A DNA stretch of 64,000 nucleotides from Primulina eburnea (Eukaryota; Streptophyta; Magnoliopsida; Lamiales; Gesneriaceae). Every line of letters begins with the position of its first letter. The first letter of the stretch is position 1. Made by a program: the position numbers and the translations under genes. The stretch lies in the NCBI RefSeq assembly GCF_022965805.1, contig NC_133109.1, positions 4,441,869 to 4,505,868 on the forward strand, written 5' to 3'. Positions 11,246-22,583 of the stretch are shown in pieces. The notes under the pieces are model-generated. The model saw only the letters and a program-made list of their open reading frames with translations, was not told the origin of the DNA and did not search any database.

Positions 11246-12774
11246 ATTGAGCCGAATTTGATATCAAAAATACGAAAGGCCCAACGAAGCGATGCTCAGA
11301 TCCAAAAGTCGAAAGAACTTGTATCTGCTGGACATCAGTCTGGATTTCAAATTTCTTCTGATGGTTCTTTACGACTTAACGGTCGGCTGGTAGTTCCTAA
11401 TGATACTGATTTGAGATCTGCCCTTCTTCGAGAAGCACATTGTAGCAAATACAGTATTCACCCTGGAGGTCGGAAGATGTATTTGACATTGAGACCTCAA
11501 TTCTGGTGGAGACGTATGAAGAAGGACATTGCTGAATTTATTTCGAAATGTCTTGTCTGCCAGCAAGTGAAAGCCGAGAGAATGAAACCTGGAGGATTAC
11601 TCCATAGTCTTGAAATCCCGAAATGGAATTGGGAGCATATTGCTATGGATTTTGTGACTCATTTACCTCGTTCGCCCAAGGGCTGTGATGCTATTTGGGT
11701 GATTATTGATCGGCTTTCGAAATCTGCACATTTTATTCCGTATGAGCGGACTTATCCTTATAAGAGAATGGCCCGTTTATACATTGAGAATGTTGTGAGA
11801 CTGCACGGTGTGCCAGTCTCAATTGTATCTGATCGTGATCCCAGATTTGCTTCTAAATTCTGGGGTAGTTTCCAAGAAGCAATGGGTACGCGTTTGGCTA
11901 TGAGTACTGCGTATCATCCTCAAACTGATATCAAACTGATGGCCAGACTGAGCGTACGATTCAGACTTTAGAGGATATGTTGCGTGCTGTTGTGATGGAC
12001 TTCAGAATGGGATGGCAAGATGCCTTACCATTGGTTGAATTTTCATATAATAATAGCTTTCAGACGAGTATCGGTATGGCTCCGTTTGAAGCTCTATATG
12101 GGAGACGATGTCGATCACCGTTATTCTGGGATGAGATTGGTGAGAGACAATTGACTGGACCTGAAATGATACAGGAAATGAATGATAAAGTTCAGTTGAT
12201 TCGGCAGCGGATGAAAGCTGCTCAGGATCGTCAAACGAGTTATGCGAATAAACGAAGACGACCCTTGGAATTCCAGATAGGTGACAGAGTATTTTTGAAA
12301 ATATCTCCCTTTAGAGGCACTGTTCGATTCGGCATGCGAGGGAAGTTATCTCCTCGATATGTTGGTCCATATGAGATTCTCGATCGAGTTGGTGATCTTG
12401 CGTATCGATTGGCATTGCCACCAGCTCTATCTGCTATTCACGATGTGTTTCATGTTTCTATGTTGAGGAAATATGAACCTGATCCATCACATGTACTTGC
12501 ACCTGACGAGGTTGAACTTGATCCTTCTCTTTCCTATATCGAACAACCTGTTCGTATTATGGATCGAAAGGAAAAGATATTGAGAAATAAATCGATTCCT
12601 TTGGTACGAGTGCAATGGACACGGCATGGTGTTGAAGAATCAACGTGGGAACTGGAGAGCAAGATGCGAGATTCGTATCCTCATTTATTTGATTCTACGA
12701 CATCTGTTCCATTGTATTCGATGTATTCTGATCCTTTTACTGATTTTAGTTTTGATATGTACTATAACTGGTGA
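11246..12774 (+). pseudogene. G2 integrase and chromodomain-like tail, frameshifted
   Basis: Continuation of the same polyprotein after the premature stop. The zinc-binding HHCC of integrase is visible (HCSKYSIHPGG, then CLVCQQVK), followed by the catalytic aspartates in AMDFVTHLP and VSDRDPRF. At 11921-11940 an 11-bp tandem duplication of CAAACTGAT(AT) replaces the expected HPQTDGQSE and throws the frame, which runs to a stop at 11969-11971. The C-terminal half resumes one frame over from about 11941 to 12774: integrase core end, GPYEI...RVGDLAYRLALPP and a chromodomain-like VQWTRHGVEESTWELE. The catalytic glutamate lies just beyond the lesion. Confidence 0.9.
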
Positions 12775-12838
12775 CATATGTATGCTTGCCAATGTTATGT
12801 ATATAATGATATTTGAGATTTCGAGGACGAAATCTTTT

Positions 12839-12852
12839 AAGAGGGGGAGAAA
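12839..12852 (+). other. G2 polypurine tract
   Basis: AAGAGGGGGAGAAA directly upstream of the 3' LTR, the plus-strand primer. Confidence 0.88.
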
Positions 12853-14714
12853 TGTAAGGACCGTGTATCGTATTATCGTAAATCCTACGTGATTATCGAT
12901 AATTTATGAAATTGTCATATGATTATTTATTTGATGTATATTATGACAATGAAATTGAGAAATGAATATTGTATATAAATGGATGTTGTACGAATTTGAT
13001 TTGAACGGCCGAAGCGCCCGAGATTTAATTACTGTCATCAGACGTTGATTAATTGATAAAATTGAGGTTATAGGAACTCAAATGAAGAAGCAGGGCATCG
13101 TTAAAATATAAGCCAAGATGTTGTACCGAACATCTCAAGATGTTGGACCAAACATCTCGCGCCCGAACGGTAGAAAAGGACCGCCCGAGCGCCAAAGATT
13201 ATTACCGCCCGAGCGCGAAGGAGATGTTCGGCTGAACATCTCGACAGAAACTGCCGCACCCGAGCGGTAAGTTTTAACCGCCCGAGCGCGAGAGGCGGTG
13301 AGATAAGCTTAAATTCTTCTCTTTCCTTCCTCCGATAGTTAATCTCAACAATTTCGAGGGAACACGAGAGATTTTCATTTTCTTTTGTATAAATCGACTT
13401 CGAAACGCCGTCTAAACGCGAAACAAATTATATATTTGTTATCTGCGCGCCGAGGGCTTCAGACTGAGGTAATTTTCTTCTGGTTTCAGCAGCTTTAAAT
13501 ATCACAGTGCTGGAATAGCATGTATTTGAAGTTGAATTTATGATATGTAGTAGAATATCCGACAATAAACTCGTATTCGAAGTCGGAATTGAATTATGAT
13601 ATGATTTTGATTTGATATGAATTTTTGAAGTTTCAAATGATATTTGAAACTCATATTATTGATTTTGGAGTATGTTATTGATTGAAATGAATATGTTATT
13701 GATGTAGATAGAGTGTTATATCAATATCTTCAGGCTACATCAACTGGAACGAAAAATTGAGGTATGTTGCGACCGGGTAACATACGACATGTATCTGTAT
13801 TATATGATATATGTTGATTTGATTGGATTGATTGGATTGGAATACGTGTCTATGTGCCTATTTGTTGATTTGATGTGGCATACATGACATTGAGATTGGA
13901 GTGTCGATGTATAAAATAAATGTTTTGTTAACACACATCATTTTATGCATACATCGATACATGACATGCACGTTGAGCTATGATCCTTGGATACCCTGAT
14001 ATGATTTGATTGGATTCCGGGGTTTGTGAACACAATGCTATGTTTGGTATTACATGACCCTTAAAACATAGACAATTGTGGCCCCATATGGTTGGATATG
14101 AGATGTGGGATTGATGGCGCTTCGTCGACGCTATCATATGTGTATTCCCATATCGGCCGGTGTGCCAGCTCGAGCATTGATTTGATTTGATAGCGATTCG
14201 ATTGATTCTGACATGTGCTCAGTGGATGGGCATTTGACCCTATACCTCCACGACATGCATGCATTGCATACCATATATCATTGTTTAGATATCTGTGGTA
14301 TATATGATTAGTTGTTCCATACGGAGCTTTGCTCACCCCCAAGGGGGGCTATTGTTGTCTTTGTGTGTGGATAATGGCAGGTACTCCAGGATATCAGGAG
14401 ACCGGAGAGGGTACTTCTGGAGGGAGCCACAGCTTGGGCTGAGGTTTATGTTTATGTCTTGTTCCCAGTATATGTATATATATATCTATATACCGGGGCA
14501 TGTCCCGAGGATAGGAGATGTTTGTATGTGATTGGTTTTGATTATGTGTGGGCGTGTTTTATGTTTTTGAATTTAAATACTATTTTTAGTATTTAAATAT
14601 TAGAAAAGATATTTTGGGCTCATTGTAAAGAAATTTTAAACTCGTTTTCCGCTGTGATTACTTAATCCTAATCAGATTGTGTTGTAATAACGATTAGGAG
14701 CTAAGGGCCCCACA
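12853..14714 (+). repeat. G2 3' LTR
   Basis: Partner of 6136-8035; it lacks 38 bases of the CpG-rich array (array here 13158-13291). Confidence 0.95.
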
Positions 14715-15596
14715 ATTCAACTAAAATCAGTTGACACAAACTGATCAGTAAAACATTCAGCCGAATATATTAAAGCTTCTCGACTGAAGATACCTCGGGA
14801 AAGATCATTCAAACAGACAAAAAGACATATCAGACATCAACTGAATGTGGAAAGCCGCACTGCATAGAACAATGTGTTTCGGCTATCAAGATTTATACGC
14901 CGTCTTGCAATAAATGATGAAGCGGCAATCAAGAACATTGTCCAAGAAATAATAAAGTGGCAATCAACGGATACGAGAATTCAAAATTACCGTTGAAAGA
15001 GAAGTCTATAAATATGACAAAAGAACAGTTGACAAAGAAACGCTATTGAGCAATCTTAAACTTGCCATTACTCTGTCAAAATCTCTGCTCACTCGTATCA
15101 GATCTATTCGTAGCAATCAAGGCTACATATTGAGCAAATTAGCACTGTGAAATATTGAAAATTCAATTAAGTGCTATGTTCAGTTACTTACAGAGATTAT
15201 TGTATTATACTAAGAGTTTCAGTTCAGGCAATAGATAAGTCCTAACTGAAGTGGGTCTGTACAAGCGTTGTACTCGATCAAAGTCTTTTAGTAAATATCC
15301 TATCCTTGAGATAGAAGGGGTGATGTAGGAGTTATTCAATTCTCCGAACATCCATAAACATACGTGTCATCTTTACTTTAGCTTTTCATTTTCAGTTAGA
15401 TATTCTATCTATCAAACCGTTTATTTTCCGCAACTGCTTATTCAGTTTAACTGGTTGATATTGACTGACGGGATACTTAGTTCAGTTTGTAACAAGACTG
15501 AACTATCTTTTTCGAAAAACATTTAAATTCCTATTAGTGTTTATTCAACCCCCCCTTCTAAACACTAATTAGCCAATAACCGATCCTAACAGATGT

Positions 15597-15838
15597 TGTG
15601 TAACCAACATGGCAAGATTGATTTTGTCAGAATTAAATTGAGAAGTATTATGATAATATACTTCATGAAGTTTTATTCCAGATTTGAAATCAGAGATTGA
15701 TACAAGAAAGAGATTTCAGAATGGATTCGGTAGGATGAGAGTTTTGATCTAAAACTCTGTATACATTTTTTTTCCGATATATCTGAAGTTATTACCTGTG
15801 AGTTCGAGGACGAACTCAGATCTAAGAGGGGGAGAAAT
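15597..15838 (+). other. G1 internal end with polypurine tract
   Basis: Short remnant after the solo LTR TSD. It ends with TCGAGGACGAACTCAGATC and the purine tract AAGAGGGGGAGAAA (15825-15838), laid out as in G2 before its 3' LTR. Confidence 0.8.
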
Positions 15839-16033
15839 GTAAGGCCCAAGAATCTAATTACCGTAATCTGAAATGATTTGGGTATAATTACCGTAATTTA
15901 AGATTAATCTGGAATGATTTATTGATCAATTGACATGATTGAGGTTATAGGAACTCAAATGAAGAAGCCGGGCATTGTTACATTATAAGCGAAGATGTTC
16001 AACCGAACATCTCAAGATGTTCGGCCGAACATC

Positions 16034-16179
16034 TCGGCGCATATGCGCGAGATAAGTCGCGCATATGCGCGACCTGTCCAGAAGGATCGGCGCATATGCG
16101 CGACGTAGAGGGCGCATATGCGCGGGAGGGACAGTAGGTTCAGCGCATATGCGCGAGAAGAGTGGCGCATATGCGCGCG
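16034..16179 (+). promoter_or_regulatory. Palindrome array GCGCATATGCGC in G1 LTR
   Basis: Six copies of the perfect 12-base palindrome GCGCATATGCGC, preceded by the perfect 18-base palindrome GATGTTCGGCCGAACATC (ends 16033). The array finishes about 50 bases before the TATA-like run. Reading frames across it on either strand are products of the repeat. Confidence 0.6.
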
Positions 16180-16960
16180 TCATGCAGCCTGAAATTGAGC
16201 CACTTGGCTTCGTGCATGTACGTGTATGTATTTATATATATATATACATGAGTCTTCAGAAGATAAGAAACAAAGGAAATCGAGGAAAGAGGGAAAGAAA
16301 AGGGTTCTAAGCATAGACTTGCGATTTTTATAAAATCCGTCCTTCTGATTTTGAATCTGACTGCGGTACTGAGTTCCTATCGACGTAGGCTACAACTGGA
16401 TGTAAGTTTTACTACGTTTTAATATGATTTGGAATTATGATGTTGTTGAAATTGAATACAAGTCATATATGATGTTCTTGACATGTTAGACATCATAGAA
16501 TCGAAGTCAGATTACGAAACGGACTGATTATGGAATTGTTATGAATTTTGAAGTTGAATTGATATCAGAATGGTATTATATCGAGTATGAGATGTTAGAA
16601 TTAATATCAGATTGATGTGGTATTGTTGGGTATATCGATATTATACCGTTATGCCATCGATATTGAATTAGGTTGAGTATTGAGTAGAACAGATTTGATT
16701 CGAGTGGTGTATTGATATTATACTCCTCGATATTGTTCTTGTCAGATTGAGTATTGACAGGCTTTGAGTTCAAGACTTCGACAAAGTCAGAATAACAGAA
16801 CGACATGTATAAATTAATGTTGAGTTGGGATTGCACAACTCGAGTAAGGTTTGACTCGAGTCTCCCTAAATCACATACTTAGTTATTACATTGATATTTG
16901 TAATTGTTGAGGATTGATGTTTGTAGTCTATTGATTTATAGCAACTGCATATATGGACTG

Positions 16961-17220
16961 CTGAATTGTTTAGTCATTGGCTGAGTCGCCTAGTCACCGA
17001 CTGATTCGTCTAGCTATCGGCTGTTTCGCCTAGCTATTGGCTGATTCGCTTATTTATTGACTGATTCGCTTATTTATTGACTGATTCGTCTATCTATTGA
17101 CTGATTCGTCTATCTATTGACTGATTCGTCTAGCCATCGGCTGTTTCGCCTAGCTATTGGCTGATTCGCTTAAATCTTGACTGAGTCGTCAATTCTGTGG
17201 CTGTTTCGCCCAGACATCGG
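16961..17220 (+). repeat. Minisatellite, 13 x 20 bp, inside G1 LTR
   Basis: Thirteen consecutive units of exactly 20 bases with consensus near CTGATTCGTCTATCTATTGA. No unit changes length although many differ in sequence, and similar variants recur at a distance (CTGTTTCGCCTAGCTATTGG at 17021 and 17141). Confidence 0.95.
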
Positions 17221-17743
17221 GATCCCTAGGTTAGAGTTGAGTCGAGTCTGAGATGACGCGTTATTTGAGTCGAGTTTGAGTCTGAGTATGATTCATTGTT
17301 TGATATTGATTTATGTTCTGATTTGATACATGTTATGAATATTTGTTATTATGCTTTTATATATGTTTTTATATGATTGCACGTATACATTGTTTATACT
17401 GGGATATTCATATCTCACCGGAGTTATCCGGCTGTTGTCTTATTTTGTATGTGTGCATGACAACAGGTGGGGCTGGATCAGGGTCAAGAAGAGGATGAGA
17501 GAAGATAGATAGCGTGGAGATCCGGGCTTTGCAGCAACTTAGGATTCAGCTTTGATATATAGTTGAACCTAGTTTAATTGTGTAGATAACATAAGAATTG
17601 TATGTTCATGTTTAATATGTAATTTGAGTAAATTACATTACGTTTCCGCTTTGTATTTTAAAAAAAAATTTAGACCCTGTTTTATAATTGATTAATTAGT
17701 CCCAATGATGATTAAGAATTTGATTAGCATCCGGGTCCCCACA

Positions 17744-19129
17744 CCTATCCTCCCAATCGGGGTAACTGTACGTCTTATTCCTAGACTTCGGTCGTGTCTG
17801 TATCGAATGTCTACAATCGGAGGAAATCTGCTCCTATGCGTCGATACACCGAACGTCTAGTTTTGACAACTCTGTCAATGACACTTCTATCTCAATGCTT
17901 GAATATAAATCTATAAACAAAGCATGATCATATCAAAAGATTTGCATATAAATCTATAAACAAATCCAAATCAAAATCATATCAAAGAAATCAATAACAA
18001 GTCTAGTATGTGATTTTGTTGGGAAACTCCAATCAAGTCTGATTCGAGTCTTGTCTTCCCACAATCACATGAATTATACCTTTCTTGCACAATCTGTGTT
18101 GTTGTTGAAATCTCGATGTCAAAGTCGTCGGTACAAATCTGGAATGGTAATGTATAAATGCATTTTATCAAGATCCAATCTAAAACCATTCCCATACAAC
18201 TCATATTCAATCTCGGTATAAATCAACGGCGTAACGACGTATCTCTCAATACCGATCAACTCAATACAAGATAATCAATATCCACAATTCATCATTCTCT
18301 TCATAACATAAACTAAACTCTGAAATCTGAACATATTCACTCGTATATATGCTCAAATTCTCAAACAATCGCATATTATATCCTTTTTCTCAATCTGTTT
18401 GCGAATACGCGATGCTCATAATCTCAAGAACACTATATAATCATCATATCATAATTTCCTCGACATCTAAACTTCAAACCATGTTGAAATTAAAAGAAAC
18501 TTACATATTCTTGTAGCCCTTATCGCGAGGAACTCAAATCTTAACTCGGAATGAAAATCGGATAGCTAGATCTTGCATAAGATAACTTTTAAGATGAAAG
18601 AAACCTTGTTTCTTTTTCTGAACTCTCCCTCGGTTCTCAGCTGGTGAAGGAAGAAAGAATGCAAGACAACACATCATATATGCATGACTAGGGCAGGTGT
18701 CAGTATTTTTCACGTTACACGCACGACCGCGGGTGCGGTAACTCCAAGAGCGCGGGTGCGCTGTGCTCTCGGCAGCATTTTCATTTTTCTAAATTCATCG
18801 ACCGCGGGTGCGGTCATGTTTGCACCGTGGGTGCGGTCTGGTTCTTACCGCGGGTGCGGTCTCGAAATGTCAAAAACCTGCACCCTACTGGACATCTACC
18901 GCGGGTGCGGTCTCTCCTTGCACCGCGGGTGCGGTATGGCTTCGGCCTGCCTTCAAAAATTCTCATTTTTATATTGTAGTCAAAACTATAATTTCATATC
19001 ATGCATTCTTACATCTTCCGAATCTCATATTAATGACGACTAATAAATCAAATCTCAAATCTTATACCATGCATACTCATATATTCCGAGTATTTCGTCA
19101 ATAAAGACTAATAAATCTCGAGCCTTACA
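17744..19129 (-). repeat. G3 3' LTR, proximal part
   Basis: Continues the LTR interrupted at 4230 and matches about 24556-25891. It carries seven units of the ACCGCGGGTGCGGT array where the 5' LTR has five. Confidence 0.93.
18726..18935 (-). promoter_or_regulatory. ACCGCGGGTGCGGT palindromic array, G3 3' LTR
   Basis: Seven units, arms ACCGC/GCGGT around GGGT. One unit (AGCGCGGGTGCGCT) changes both arms together, so pairing is kept. On the minus strand it precedes a TATA-like GCATATATG (18674-18683). Confidence 0.6.
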
Positions 19130-19145
19130 TTTCTCCCCTCTAAGA
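19130..19145 (-). other. G3 polypurine tract
   Basis: On the minus strand the purine run AGAGGGGAGAAA lies next to the 3' LTR. Confidence 0.85.
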
Positions 19146-19227
19146 AATGATTTCGTCCTCGAAATCGCAGGCATTCTATCAATCATACATGACAAGTAAT
19201 ATAATCAAAATTGAAGAATTACTTACA

Positions 19228-22200
19228 TCAAGTAAATAACTCGGGATGTCTCTGTCTCATATCCGCTTCTGTCTCCCAAGTTGCTTCTTCGATGCCATGT
19301 CGACTCCATTGGACTTTCACTAGCGGAATAGTCTTCGTTCTGAGCTTCTTTTCTTTCCGATCAAGAATCTGTATCGGTTGTTCAACGTAACTCAACGTTT
19401 GATCAAGCTCAGCTTCGTCAGGATGAATGACATGAGAAACATCAGGCATGTATCTACGCAACATCGATACATGAAACACATCATGTATTCCTGATAGAGA
19501 AGGAGGAAGAGCAAGTCGATAGGCTCGATCGCCAATCTTCTCAAGAATCTCATAAGGACCAATGTATCTCGGAGACAACTTTCCGCGTTTGCCAAATCTG
19601 ACGACGCCTCTGAAAGGGGAAATCTTCAAGAATACTCTGTCTCCTTTCTCGAATACCAATGGTCTACGTCTGATATTGGCGTATTTCGCTTGCCTATCCT
19701 GGGCTGTCTTCATTCTTTTCTGAATGATCTTCCCCTTCTCAGTCATTTCACGGATCATATCAGGGCCAAGTTCTGGTACCTCTGCGATGTCATCCCAGTA
19801 CAGTGGAGATCTGCATTTCTTACCATACAAAGCTTCAAACGGTGCCATCTCGATGCTCGTCTGATAGCTATTATTGTAAGAGAATTCGCAAAGAGGTAGG
19901 GATTCTTGCTAACTAGTGCCAAAGTCTAGCACTACGGCTCTCAACATATCTTCCAAAGTCTGGATAGTCCGTTCTGACTGTCCGTTCGTCTGAGGATGAT
20001 AAGCAGTGCTCAGGTGTAAAGTCGTACCTAAAGCCTGCTGTAAACTGTGCCAAAAGTGTGAAGTAAATCGTGGATCACGATCTGATACGATAGACTTCGG
20101 CACACCATGTAATCTGACCACCTCTCTGACATAAATCTCTGCCATCTGATCATGACGATATGTCGTTCTATATGGAATAAAACAAGCTGATTTTGTCAGT
20201 CGATCAATAATGACCCAAATCGCATCACATCCTCGGGATGATCGAGGTAACTTCGTCACAAAGTCCATGGAAATGTGATCCCATTTCCATTCTGGAATAG
20301 AAAGACTCTGAAGTAATCCTCCGGGCTTTTTCCATTCAGCTTTCACCTGTTGACAATTCAAACACTTTGACACAAATTCGACGATATCTAACTTCATCTG
20401 TTTCCACCAGAATTGCGTCTTCAAGTCATTATACATCTTTCTGCCTCCAGGATGAATGCTGAACCGACTACAGTGTGCTTCTGACATAATCTGTTGTTTC
20501 AAATCTGAAACATCTGGCACTACAAGACGGTTATTCACATATAGTACCAAATCATGTACCTGGTATTCTGAAATATGCCCTGCTCTGACCATATCAATTG
20601 ATTTCTGCACATTCGGATCACTTCTCTGCGCTTCTTTGATTCTCATAATCAAGTCTGGCTCCACTTGAATCGAAGCAATTCTCAAAGGTCTATTCACTGT
20701 GTCAAATGTCAGTCTAGACAAACAACAATTTTCTACTAGATTCGAGACACCTATCGTCGATAAGGATAGAGAACATACCTTTCGACTCAAGGCATCTGCT
20801 GCTGCATTTGACTTCCCTGGATAATACTTGATCTCACAATCAAAGTTTTTCAGTAGATCAAGCCATCTGCGCTGCCTCATGTTCAACTCTGACTGAGAGA
20901 ACAAGTATTTCAAACTCTTGTGATCGGAGTAGATCTAAAATTTCTCGCCATACAGATAATGACGCCATACCTTCAATGCAAATACGATAGCCGCCAATTC
21001 AAGATCATGAATTGGGTATCGAGTCTCGTGTGGTTTCAGCTGTCTAGAGGCATATGCTATCACATGGCCTCGCTGCATAAGAACACACCCCAGCCCTCTG
21101 TGAGATACATCACAATATACAACGAAATCGCCTGTACCTGAAGGAATCATCAAGACAGGTGCACTAGTCAGCTTCTTCTTCAACTCTAGAAAACTAGTCT
21201 CACAGTCTTCAGACCACATAAATGGCATATTTTTCTGTGTCAACTGGGTAATTGGCTTCGCAATACTGGAGAAATCTTGAATGAATCGTCTATAGTATCC
21301 TGCTAGACCCATGAAACTGCGTATCTCTGGCACAGAAGTCGGTCTCGGCCAACTGATCACAGCTTCAACTTTACTCGGATCCACAGAAATACCATCTCCA
21401 GAAATGATATGACCCAAGAAGACAACCTGTCTCAGACAAAACTCACACTTGGACAATTTAGCATATAATCTTTCATTTCTCAGTGTTTGCAACACAATTC
21501 TCAAATGATAGGCATGCTCATTCAAATTCTTAGAGTACACCAAGATATCATCAATAAATACAATCACAAACTCATCCGAGTATCTCTGGAAGATGCGATT
21601 CATCAAACTCATAAATACCGCTGGAGCATTTGTTAACCCAAAAGGCATGACAATAAATTCGTAGTGTCCATACCTGGTTCGAAATGCTGTCTTCGGTATA
21701 TCAATGTCTCGAACTCTGAGTTGATGATATCCTGATCTCAAATCAATTTTAGAATAGATGGATGATCCCTGCAACTGATCAAATAAATCATCAATGCGAG
21801 GCAAAGGATACTTGTTCTTTATCGTTGCCTGTAATCTATGCATAATCTCATTGATCCATCTTTCTTTCGAACGAATAACACCGGAGCACCCCAAGGAGAC
21901 ACACTCGGTCTAATGTATCCCTTGGCCAGAAGATCTTCTAATTGTGCTTTCAATTCTTTCAATTCAATCGGTGTCATTCGATAAGGAGCTCTCGATATTG
22001 GAACAGTACCAGGCATAAGATCTATACTGAAATCAACCTCTCGAGCTGGAAGTAGCCCTGGAATCTCGTCGGGAAACACATATGCAAATTCTCATACCAC
22101 TGGCAACTCTGCCAATGCCGGGCTCGATTTCTGTAAGTCTACAGAATAAACAAGGAACCCTTCTGCTCCTTTCTGCAATAATCTACTCATAGTCAGAGCA

Positions 22201-22583
22201 GATACCAAGGGAATCCGAGATCTGGAACCCTTGCCGTAGAATTTCCACTCTTCTGTCATTTCAGGTCTGAATCTGACGATCTTGTGGAAACAATCTACTG
22301 TGGCTCTGTACTTGGTTAACATGTCAATACCCACTATACAGTCAAAATCAGCTAACCCAAGTACGATACAATCTAGCTCAATTTCGTGCCCTTCAAACTG
22401 TAACAGACAATGTCTAACTGAAGTTACAGATATCAGACCGCTTCCTAACGGAGAAGTAATGGACACTACAGTAGACATCGACTCGACAGGCAAAGAATGC
22501 AATAATGCAAAACGTTCAGAGATGAATGTATGCGATGCACCTGTGTCTATCAACACATATGCAGGATAACCGCAAAGAAACAG
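19228..22583 (-). pseudogene. G3 pol: protease, RT, RNase H, integrase, chromodomain-like tail
   Basis: Complete set of domains in decayed frames. Protease LIDTGASHTFIS is near 22556. RT is split near 21830-21890, where about 11 bases are missing between CIDYRQ and [21 protein letters not shown] holds the active site. RNase H follows ([10 protein letters not shown]) and the frame stops after GEKF at about 20932. Integrase shows [35 protein letters not shown] and an intact [10 protein letters not shown] stop interrupts DFGTS near 19909, and the C-terminal part with WSRHGIEEATWETE runs to 19228. Several stops look like single transitions (Q or R or W codons to stop). Protein closely resembles G2. 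Confidence 0.92.

Larger units (their letters stand above)
6136..14714 (+). mobile_element. Ty3/Gypsy chromovirus-like element G2, young, nearly full-length
   Basis: Innermost element of the nest, with perfect TSD ATTCA (6131-6135 and 14715-14719). LTRs are 6136-8035 (1900 bp) and 12853-14714 (1862 bp). They differ by one 38-bp array deletion and roughly 15 substitutions seen by eye, so insertion is recent. Primer site, gag-pol and polypurine tract are all present. Pol is broken by one in-frame stop and one 11-bp tandem duplication. Domain order gag-PR-RT-RH-INT-chromodomain-like places it with chromoviruses. Confidence 0.96.
6044..15591. mobile_element. Solo LTR of a Copia-type element, split by G2
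   Basis: Two pieces, 6044-6135 and 14720-15591, join across G2 into one 964-bp TG...CA sequence (TGTTGGAAAC ... CCTAACA) flanked by a perfect TSD GATGT (6039-6043 and 15592-15596). The C-rich end (CCCCCCCTTCTAAACACTAA) is typical of many plant Copia LTRs. No internal domain or second LTR is present, so it is a product of LTR-LTR recombination. Confidence 0.85.
4231..17743 (+). mobile_element. Ty3/Gypsy-like element G1, internally deleted, nested in G3
   Basis: Inserted into the G3 3' LTR: TSD CCTAC at 4226-4230 and CCTAT at 17744-17748, and the uninterrupted site is visible in the other G3 LTR near 24556. The 3' LTR (15839-17743, 1905 bp, TGTAAGG...CCCCACA) is whole. The 5' LTR survives only as 4231-4524, identical to the 3' copy apart from one base seen. 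A deletion has removed the rest of that LTR, the primer site and most internal sequence. What remains internally is 4525-6043 and 15597-15838, without a long reading frame. It hosts the solo Copia LTR and element G2. Confidence 0.9.
15839..17743 (+). repeat. G1 3' LTR, complete
   Basis: 1905 bp, TGTAAGGCCC...GGTCCCCACA. It contains the GCGCATATGCGC array, a long TA-rich TATA-like box (16228-16247), the 20-bp minisatellite and an 8-bp stem at 17432-17439 with 17459-17466. Confidence 0.93.

Noticed and set aside
15983..16310. Open frames with Arg-Ile-Cys-Ala repeats on both strands
   Set aside because: They are translations of the GCGCATATGCGC palindrome array in the G1 LTR.
16965..17220. Regular repeat could be taken for a CRISPR-like array
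   Set aside because: Units are contiguous 20-mers without spacers, inside a plant LTR.
18684..19104. Frames with repeated TAGAV
   Set aside because: Translations of the ACCGCGGGTGCGGT array in the G3 LTR; the same occurs at 25496-25805.
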